Source: Bacteroidota bacterium (lineage in GTDB: Bacteria; Bacteroidota; Bacteroidia; Bacteroidales; UBA10428). Taken from it: a DNA stretch of 5,422 nt. A program made the position numbers and the translations under genes. The notes beneath the pieces were generated by a model, which had not been told where the DNA came from, made no database searches, and saw only the letters and a program-made list of their open reading frames with translations. This document shows, piece by piece, positions 1 to 4,547 of this stretch; position 1 is the first letter of the stretch; each line of letters starts with the position of its first letter. Location: positions 1 to 5,422 of the forward strand of contig JAGDMB010000199.1 in NCBI GenBank assembly GCA_017860375.1. Direction: 5' to 3'.

Positions 1-363
1 CTGTATGCATTCCGGGAGCGGTTGTTATCCAGGGAAGACAGGTTTCAGCTGGCGCTGAAAATGATAGCCATCTTGCGTATGATGATGAAGGATATCAATA
101 TAGCAGCCGCAACTGCCCTGCAGGCTATTGATCCTATGGGCCGTGAGAAAGCCCTGAAGGTCGGGGCCAATGTTATCATGCCCAACATCACACCCGGCAA
201 ATACCGGAATGACTATTCACTATACGAAAATAAGCCCTGTACGGACGAAAATGCGGATGACTGTCAGTCCTGCCTGGAAACCCGCATTGCCCTGGCCAGA
301 AATGAGATCGCCTATGAGGAATGGGGCGATTCGGCGCATTATAAAGCAAGAGAAAAGGGATAA
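1..363 (+). CDS. hydE: [FeFe]-hydrogenase H-cluster radical SAM maturase HydE, C-terminal part (5' end outside window)
   Basis: The reading frame is open from the first base and ends at TAA 361-363, giving 120 residues, about the last third of a protein that is usually near 350 residues. HydE is a cytoplasmic radical S-adenosylmethionine enzyme that works with HydG and HydF to build the diiron part of the [FeFe]-hydrogenase H-cluster. The assignment rests on the family-like run around residues 37-70 of the fragment (TALQAIDPMGREKAL, then NVIMPNITPGKYR and DYSLYENKPC). It is supported by three cysteines at fragment residues 80, 88 and 91. Their CX7CX2C spacing matches the accessory iron-sulfur cluster site known near the C-terminus of some HydE proteins; that cluster is not the catalytic one. 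The radical SAM CX3CX2C motif would lie upstream and is not visible. No start codon is assigned: the TTG at 22 is internal to the frame. The gene appears to end its transcription unit, since the next gene is convergent. Confidence 0.93.
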   Translation: MYAFRERLLSREDRFQLALKMIAILRMMMKDINIAAATALQAIDPMGREKALKVGANVIMPNITPGKYRNDYSLYENKPCTDENADDCQSCLETRIALARNEIAYEEWGDSAHYKAREKG

Positions 364-511
364 GGAAAACGTCAGCATTCAGGAATGGACACGCCTCAGC
401 CCTTTGTATACTCTATCCAAAGCTCATCTATCCCTCAGGGGAGGGGAATACACCCGTTCCTGACCTGTCATGTGGGGTAGCAACCGGTATTTTCCCCGAC
501 TGTATTATGAA
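364..511. other. Convergent intergenic region without a credible gene
   Basis: This 148-bp stretch separates the 3' ends of the hydE-like gene (+) and the beta-barrel gene (-). Its longest plus-strand ATG frame, 385-480, would make a 31-residue peptide with no recognisable features and no well-placed ribosome binding site. The stretch does contain nested complementary segments (see the entry for 431-497). Terminators for both genes are expected here, but no stem followed by a clear T-run was found. Confidence 0.6.
431..497. repeat. Nested inverted repeats / possible folded 3' UTR
   Basis: TCCCTC (431-436) can pair with GAGGGG (441-446) around an AGGG loop, including one G-T pair. Alternatively, GGGGAA then TAC (443-451) can pair with GTA then TTCCCC (487-497), with two bulged T at 490-491. 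Inside that larger stem ACCC (452-455) can pair with GGGT (475-478). The two folds share bases 443-446 and so exclude each other. No T-run follows on either strand, so this is a weak candidate for a classical terminator. It may be an RNA structure protecting or ending the hydE message, or chance. Confidence 0.35.
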
Positions 512-1282
512 CTAAAAATAAAAACTCAGCACCAATGCGCCACTGGCCGTGTTATCAAAACCGAGGGTTGTGCTGCCGCGATCGATGATTTCGTCGTCTT
601 CGCCCTCCACAACATAAATCCTGTCGGTAGTCTTTACAAACATAAACCCGACATTAAATTCACCCGCCAGCGAAATTTTAGGAGCAAAAAAGACTTCCAC
701 TCCCAGAATTCCTCCAAGGCCGCCGCCGATATCAATCCCTCCTGTTTCTTTCCAGTCATTGTCAGGGTCTTCGGCATCTTTATACGAAATAGTGCCGATC
801 CCCAGCTCATCCTGATACGGGTATTTCTCAAAGATAATTCCGGCTCCATAGTAAGCCCTTACTCGGCTTTTGTATACAAATGCATTTTCCAGTGCGACCT
901 GCAATCCAAAAACAGCAGCGCTGTTGACATACTTAATGTCTTCATCCGGATCCGTCCCGACAGGCTCCGTGTATTGTGAATAGCCAATCCTGAAGGCAAG
1001 ACGAATAGCCTTACGGTCGGTAAACATTTTTTTAACGTATATGGCACCCGGATTCTGAGCCGTAAAGGTAAAATACGGTGCACTGGCACCACTGTTTGAG
1101 AATAATCCGCCCAGATAGTATAAAAATGGAGTGGCGTCAATGCCCAGCGCATAGTCTCCTTTTTCAGGCAAAATGGTAATCCCCCTTTTGCTTTTTAAAC
1201 TGAAAGTATCCGTTTCCTGACTGAAGGCAACCTGGTAAGAAAAAAATACCAGTACGAAAAATAGGGTAAGAAAGCGTTTCAT
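512..1282 (-). CDS. Secreted protein, probable small outer-membrane beta-barrel, function unknown
   Basis: The gene codes for 256 residues, from ATG at 1282-1280 to TAG at 514-512. Residues 1-22 form a typical signal peptide: MKR, a hydrophobic core rich in F, L and V, then AFSQ with cleavage likely next to the Q. No lipobox cysteine is present. The mature part has alternating hydrophobic and polar residues, glycine- and aromatic-rich strands (residues 96-102, 123-134, 142-152, 183-216) and acidic turns such as DPDEDIK at 111-117 and VEGEDDEIIDRG at 225-236. It ends in LVLSFYF with a terminal phenylalanine, as many outer-membrane barrels do. Its size fits a barrel of about 8-10 strands. No enzyme motif or specific family was recognised. 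The start is supported by the signal peptide directly after it. The gene is divergent from the regulator gene and shares a 185-bp promoter region with it, which hints at, but does not prove, common control. An extracellular or periplasmic protein of another fold is the main alternative. Confidence 0.85.
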   Translation of the reverse strand: MKRFLTLFFVLVFFSYQVAFSQETDTFSLKSKRGITILPEKGDYALGIDATPFLYYLGGLFSNSGASAPYFTFTAQNPGAIYVKKMFTDRKAIRLAFRIGYSQYTEPVGTDPDEDIKYVNSAAVFGLQVALENAFVYKSRVRAYYGAGIIFEKYPYQDELGIGTISYKDAEDPDNDWKETGGIDIGGGLGGILGVEVFFAPKISLAGEFNVGFMFVKTTDRIYVVEGEDDEIIDRGSTTLGFDNTASGALVLSFYF

Positions 1283-1308
1283 AGGATGATTGTTTAATTA
1301 TTAGTTTA

Positions 1309-1338
1309 TTTAAGTACAATGAAATGTACAATTTCAAA
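1309..1338 (-). promoter_or_regulatory. Candidate Bacteroidota-type promoter for the beta-barrel gene
   Basis: Read on the minus strand, TTTG (1338-1335) is followed after 18 bases by TACTTAAA (1316-1309). This resembles the phylum's TTTG / TAnnTTTG promoter pattern: the -33 element is exact, while the -7 element matches only in TA and TT. The predicted transcription start would be about 20 bases upstream of the ATG at 1282. A 7-bp direct repeat lies across the element and its spacer. The whole region is AT-rich, so a chance match is possible. Confidence 0.4.
1314..1332. repeat. 7-bp direct repeat, possible operator
   Basis: GTACAAT occurs at 1314-1320 and again at 1326-1332, separated by GAAAT. 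The 12-bp start-to-start distance is close to one helical turn, so both copies would face nearly the same side of DNA. The copies also form an inverted pair, GTACA (1314-1318) with TGTAC (1325-1329). The repeat overlaps the candidate promoter of the beta-barrel gene, where a bound protein could repress or activate. No known regulator is assigned. Confidence 0.4.
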
Positions 1339-1391
1339 ACTTGATTTCCAATACCTTCCTGAGCAACAACCGATCAAGTTATTAACCGATC
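1338..1391. repeat. Short inverted and direct repeats in the divergent promoter region
   Basis: AACTTGAT (1338-1345) and ATCAAGTT (1373-1380) are a perfect 8-bp inverted repeat with a 27-base gap. Overlapping the second arm, AACCGATC occurs twice, at 1368-1375 and 1384-1391, with a 16-base period. Both lie just upstream of the candidate plus-strand promoter, where activator sites are often placed. Repeats of 8 bp can arise by chance, so operator function is only suggested. Confidence 0.35.
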
Positions 1392-1404
1392 CGTTTATTT
1401 TATC

Positions 1405-1435
1405 CTTGTGTTTTTAGGGGAAATTAGTACCTTAA
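1405..1435 (+). promoter_or_regulatory. Candidate promoter for the propeller/LuxR regulator gene
   Basis: CTTG (1405-1408) is followed after 19 bases by TACCTTAA (1428-1435), an imperfect match to the Bacteroidota TTTG / TAnnTTTG pattern at the expected spacing. Transcription would begin near 1440-1443, leaving an untranslated leader of about 25 bases. TATCCTTG at 1401-1408 also resembles a -7 element on its own, but no TTTG lies at the right distance upstream of it. Confidence 0.35.
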
Positions 1436-1467
1436 TGCTAAAATAAGGCAACTCCTTTCATGCATTG

Positions 1468-4299
1468 ATGGTAAAAACTTTTTCATGCATATTGTGGTCA
1501 ATCGGTTTGTTTTCGTCTGTCTATGGAAATGACCCGGTTAAATTCGGCCAGCCGCGGGTAATCAATTTTCCTAAAAGCACCTATCAGGCGGACAATCAAA
1601 ACTGGTGTATTGATCAGGATGAACAGGGTACCATGTATTTTGCCAATAACGATGGATTGCTGACGTTTGACGGAATAAGCTGGAAGACATATCCTTTGCC
1701 GGATAAAATGATTATGCGGTCACTGGATGTCCAACCGGCAGGCCGGATATTCACCGGCTCCTATGAGGAGTTCGGTTTCTGGGAAAGGGATAAAAGAGGG
1801 GAACTGCAATATACCTCACTTACTCCCCTGCTCAGGGATTTCACTTTTCAGAATGAAGAAATCTGGAAAATTATTACCTGGAATGGGATCACGTATTTTC
1901 AATCCTTTTCCGTGATTTTTGCCTATAACGGTAAAACAGTCAGTGTCATTCGTCCTCCCGGATTGATCACATGCTTTTCCCGGTTGCATGATCAGCTCTA
2001 CCTTTTGATTGAGGGCCAGGGTTTATATACACTTCAGGAATCCCTTATTGTGCCAGCTGATAGTGCGGGATTTTTCAGGGAAAAGATGATCCGCGTGATG
2101 CTGCCGTATGCTGAGGGCAAAATGCTCATCGCGACCGCCGATGATGGTATTTTTGTATATGATAAAGAGGGCAAGGTGTTGCAATGGGGGAGCGGACAGG
2201 AAGCCAGGGCCAGAAAAAGCAGCATAAATCGCGGAACGGTGACGAAAAACGGAATGGTGATCATCGGAACGATACTCAATGGCATCCTGATCTATGATCA
2301 ACAGGGGATTCTGGTGTTTCACCTCAACAAACAAAATGGTCTTCAGCACAATACGGTGCTTGATGTGTTCATGGATTCCGATGGGTCACTTTGGGCAGCA
2401 CTTGATAACGGTATCGATCTTATCAGCCCTGAAAGCAATCTGACCTTTTATTACGATCCTACCGGGGTACTGGGTTCGGTGTATGCCATGCAGATCCGCG
2501 ATAATATACTGTATGCCGGTACGAACCAGGGATTATTTTACAGTCGCTTCGATCCGGCTTCTGAAAGCCTGAACCTGAATTTCCAGTTAATGGAAAACAG
2601 CCAGGGTCAGGTTTGGTCACTCGATAATTTTGACAACCAGATGTTGTGCGGGCATAATGAGGGTACTTTCGAAGTTCAGGGCGCGAGGTTCATCCCGGTA
2701 TCGGCTGTAAACGGAGGATTCTCATGCTGTAAATTCATCCATGATGCTGAGGAGTATTTATTGCAGAGCACCTATACAGACCTTGTGGTATATAAGAAAC
2801 AGAACGGGAAATGGAGGTTCAGTCATGCGGTCCGGAATTTTATGAACCCGGTGCGGCATATACAGATCGATCATCTGGGGAATATCTGGGCCGGTCATTT
2901 GCTTCGCGGTCTTTACCGGCTGAAGCTCAGCGATGATCTGACTTCAGTGACCGAAAAAAAGCAGTATGGAAGCCGCGATGGTTTTGCAAGCGATTACCAT
3001 ATTAATGTGTTTACCCTGGAAAACAGGATCGTATTTACCAACGAAGGAAAGGTGTATACTTACAATGACCTGTATGATTCCATCATGGTCTTTGATTTCA
3101 TTCAAAAAGGGATAAAGGATAATTCTTTTGTTACCGGCATCTTTCCTGCCGGAGAAAAAAAATACTGGTTTTCTACCGCCTCTGCACTTGACCTTTACGA
3201 GATAAATTCGGGGGAAGTAATCCGGATCCTGTCGGTTCCGTTCGAACAGCTGGATAACAAACTGATCCGTCATAATGAAAACATTTTTACCGTTGCACCA
3301 GACAAATGGCTGATCGGGCTTGAAAATGGCATGGCATTAATCAGTCCGGATTCAGGAAAAAACAATATTGTTGAAAAAACGGCGACCATAAACAAGGTGG
3401 TTTCAACCGGGAAAAGGGAAACGATCTTGTTGCCGGAATACAACAGGAACAGCGGGATGCCCGAATTCCGGTTCAACCAGAATGGTGTGGCTTTTTATTA
3501 TTCCTGCCCGGTTTTTCGTTCCTCCATGCGTTTTCTGGTAAAACTTGACGGTATTGATGAGGAATGGATTCAGACAGGGTTACCGGTATTTAAATACGAC
3601 CGGCTGCCCTGGGGAAATTATACCTTTCGCGTAAAAGCCTTCGACACTTCCGGAAATACATCAAAAGAAGGCCATTTTTCCTTCGTGATCTCCTCTCCAT
3701 GGTATTGGTCCTTCTGGTCAAAGATGGTTTATATTTTGCTTCTGTCTGCATTTATCCTGGCCATTCGAATCTATATCCTCCGGCGCTTAAAGGAGCAGGA
3801 AATCAAACTGGGTCAGGAAAAGGAAAGGGCATTGATCAAACTCAAAAACGAAAAGCTGGAATCGGAGATCCATTTTAAAAGCATGCAGCTGGCCAATACA
3901 ACGTATTCGATGATCAAGAAAAATGAAATGCTGCTGGAAATCAAGAAACTGCTGGGCAGAAGCAAGCGGAATATCGATCGCGCCGATTGGAATCATTTCA
4001 AGGATGTGTTGAGCCTGCTCGACAGAAATATCACCAGTGAGGATGACTGGAAGGTATTCGAAAGCAATTTTGAGCAGGCGCATGAAGAATTTCTGCAGCG
4101 CATTAAAAAGACTTACCCTGATCTTACCCCGGGCGATCTTAAATTATGCGCCTATATCCGGATGAATTTGTCCTCGAAAAAGATAGCACCCCTGCTTGGT
4201 ATTTCCATCCGGGGTGTGGAAAATCACCGTTACCGGTTACGACGGAAGATGGGGCTGGAAAGGGATGTGAACCTTACCGCCTATGTCATGGAATTCTGA
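1468..4299 (+). CDS. Membrane-spanning sensor-regulator: periplasmic beta-propeller, Y_Y_Y domain, cytoplasmic LuxR-type HTH
   Basis: The 943-residue protein starts at ATG 1468; an in-frame TTG at 1465 would add only one residue, and ATG is preferred. Residues 1-21 look like a signal peptide (hydrophobic core, then VYGND). Residues about 25-640 are a sensor propeller of the two-component-regulator propeller type, opening with WCIDQDEQGTMYFANNDG near residue 46 and recurring as short 'DGSLWAALDNGIDL' (305-318) and 'LGNIWAGHLLRGLYRL' (470-485) blades. Residues about 665-743 are a Y_Y_Y domain (LDGIDEEW, then LPWGNYTFRVKAFD). One transmembrane helix follows at about 753-771, then a lysine/glutamate-rich coiled coil to about 830. 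Residues about 885-943 form a LuxR/GerE-like HTH: LTPGDLKLCAYI, then SSKKIAPLLGISIRGVENH, then RLRRKMGL. No histidine-kinase or receiver domain is present, so the protein appears to be a one-component sensor whose DNA-binding end stays at the inner membrane. It precedes a susC-like gene by 248 bp in the same orientation and probably controls it; ligand unknown. Confidence 0.92.
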   Translation: MVKTFSCILWSIGLFSSVYGNDPVKFGQPRVINFPKSTYQADNQNWCIDQDEQGTMYFANNDGLLTFDGISWKTYPLPDKMIMRSLDVQPAGRIFTGSYEEFGFWERDKRGELQYTSLTPLLRDFTFQNEEIWKIITWNGITYFQSFSVIFAYNGKTVSVIRPPGLITCFSRLHDQLYLLIEGQGLYTLQESLIVPADSAGFFREKMIRVMLPYAEGKMLIATADDGIFVYDKEGKVLQWGSGQEARARKSSINRGTVTKNGMVIIGTILNGILIYDQQGILVFHLNKQNGLQHNTVLDVFMDSDGSLWAALDNGIDLISPESNLTFYYDPTGVLGSVYAMQIRDNILYAGTNQGLFYSRFDPASESLNLNFQLMENSQGQVWSLDNFDNQMLCGHNEGTFEVQGARFIPVSAVNGGFSCCKFIHDAEEYLLQSTYTDLVVYKKQNGKWRFSHAVRNFMNPVRHIQIDHLGNIWAGHLLRGLYRLKLSDDLTSVTEKKQYGSRDGFASDYHINVFTLENRIVFTNEGKVYTYNDLYDSIMVFDFIQKGIKDNSFVTGIFPAGEKKYWFSTASALDLYEINSGEVIRILSVPFEQLDNKLIRHNENIFTVAPDKWLIGLENGMALISPDSGKNNIVEKTATINKVVSTGKRETILLPEYNRNSGMPEFRFNQNGVAFYYSCPVFRSSMRFLVKLDGIDEEWIQTGLPVFKYDRLPWGNYTFRVKAFDTSGNTSKEGHFSFVISSPWYWSFWSKMVYILLLSAFILAIRIYILRRLKEQEIKLGQEKERALIKLKNEKLESEIHFKSMQLANTTYSMIKKNEMLLEIKKLLGRSKRNIDRADWNHFKDVLSLLDRNITSEDDWKVFESNFEQAHEEFLQRIKKTYPDLTPGDLKLCAYIRMNLSSKKIAPLLGISIRGVENHRYRLRRKMGLERDVNLTAYVMEF

Positions 4300-4317
4300 T
4301 GCCATTCTTTTTCCAAA

Positions 4318-4357
4318 AGTGAATCCTGTTTTAAAGTCTTAAAAGATTCATTCTTTC
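4318..4357 (+). terminator. Possible intrinsic terminator after the regulator gene
   Basis: TGAATC (4320-4325) pairs with GATTCA (4345-4350), and TTTTAA (4329-4334) pairs perfectly with TTAAAA (4339-4344) around the loop AGTC, leaving CTG (4326-4328) bulged. A4318-T4352 and G4319-T4351 can extend the base. TTCTTTC follows. The stem begins 18 bases after the regulator's stop codon, a sensible place for a terminator. It is AT-rich with an interrupted T-run, so efficiency may be low and read-through into susC is possible. Confidence 0.45.
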
Positions 4358-4363
4358 GATGAA

Positions 4364-4488
4364 TTCACATAAAAAATACGGTATAGTATAAGTATTAAAA
4401 TAAACATTATCAATGATTTAACTATGCATGGAGTAGTAAGAGTGAGGTGAGCGGCAACCTCATTTTGTGCTGGTGTATTTTATGTGAA
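4364..4488. repeat. Near-perfect inverted repeat flanking about 95 bp upstream of the susC-like gene
   Basis: The left arm TTCACATAAAAAATAC (4364-4379) is the reverse complement of the right arm GTATTTTATGTGAA (4475-4488), except for two extra A in the left arm. No target-site duplication flanks it and no transposase is nearby, so it does not look like an insertion element. It could close a structured RNA leader, mark two opposed binding sites for a regulator, or flank an invertible segment. Confidence 0.6.
4439..4466 (+). other. Compact hairpin in the susC leader
   Basis: TGAGGT (4443-4448) pairs with ACCTCA (4457-4462) around the loop GAGCGGCA. Outer pairs A4441-T4464 and A4439-T4466, with G-T pairs at 4442/4463 and 4440/4465, lengthen the stem to ten. 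The 3' side runs into TTTTG, giving it a terminator-like look. It lies inside the larger inverted repeat and is the most G+C-rich element of the leader. Confidence 0.5.
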
Positions 4489-4515
4489 CCTGATTTTATA
4501 CCAGGGGTTGTTTTT
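4470..4515 (+). terminator. Possible attenuator-like hairpin just upstream of the susC-like gene
   Basis: CTGGTGTA (4470-4477) pairs with TATACCAG (4497-4504), eight pairs including one G-T, around a 19-base loop. GGG and then TTGTTTTT (4508-4515) follow. The stem uses bases 4475-4477, which also belong to the right arm of the large inverted repeat, so the two pairings compete. That is the layout expected of an attenuator, but the long loop and broken T-run make it uncertain. If transcription instead starts at the -7-like element at 4521, this hairpin would only block read-through from upstream. Confidence 0.35.
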
Positions 4516-4547
4516 AGGCCTAACTTTAAGTAACTAAACCGAACACT

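Larger units (their letters stand above)
4300..4547. other. 248-bp AT-rich leader between the regulator and susC-like genes
   Basis: No credible coding frame was seen here. The stretch holds a terminator-like stem (4318-4352), the palindrome TGAATTCA (4360-4367), a large imperfect inverted repeat (4364-4488), two compact hairpins (4439-4466 and 4470-4504), and TAACTTTA (4521-4528), the closest match to a Bacteroidota -7 element. No TTTG lies at the expected distance upstream of that element. A promoter with a weak -33 element would be compatible with dependence on an activator such as the upstream LuxR-type protein; that is inference. Confidence 0.6.

Noticed and set aside
385..480. 31-residue ATG frame downstream of the hydE-like gene
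   Set aside because: It has no recognisable motif, no suitably spaced ribosome binding site, and overlaps the inverted repeats of the convergent intergenic region. Nothing distinguishes it from a chance frame.
470..979. 169-residue plus-strand frame
   Set aside because: It runs antisense to the beta-barrel gene, whose signal peptide and barrel-like C-terminus are convincing. The plus-strand translation has no domain character.
1460..1468. Two-codon frame ATG-CAT-TGA whose stop overlaps the regulator's start codon
   Set aside because: A minimal upstream frame could in principle couple translation, but there is no ribosome binding site evidence and such overlaps occur easily by chance.
2023..2349. 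Minus-strand frames inside the regulator gene (also at 2944-3273 and 3787-4083)
   Set aside because: The plus-strand frame encodes a continuous, domain-consistent protein over the whole interval; the antisense frames have no motifs or plausible starts.
4364..4488. Miniature transposable element bounded by the inverted repeat
   Set aside because: No target-site duplication is visible in the flanks (CGATGAA on the left, CCTGATT on the right), and the arms are unequal in length.
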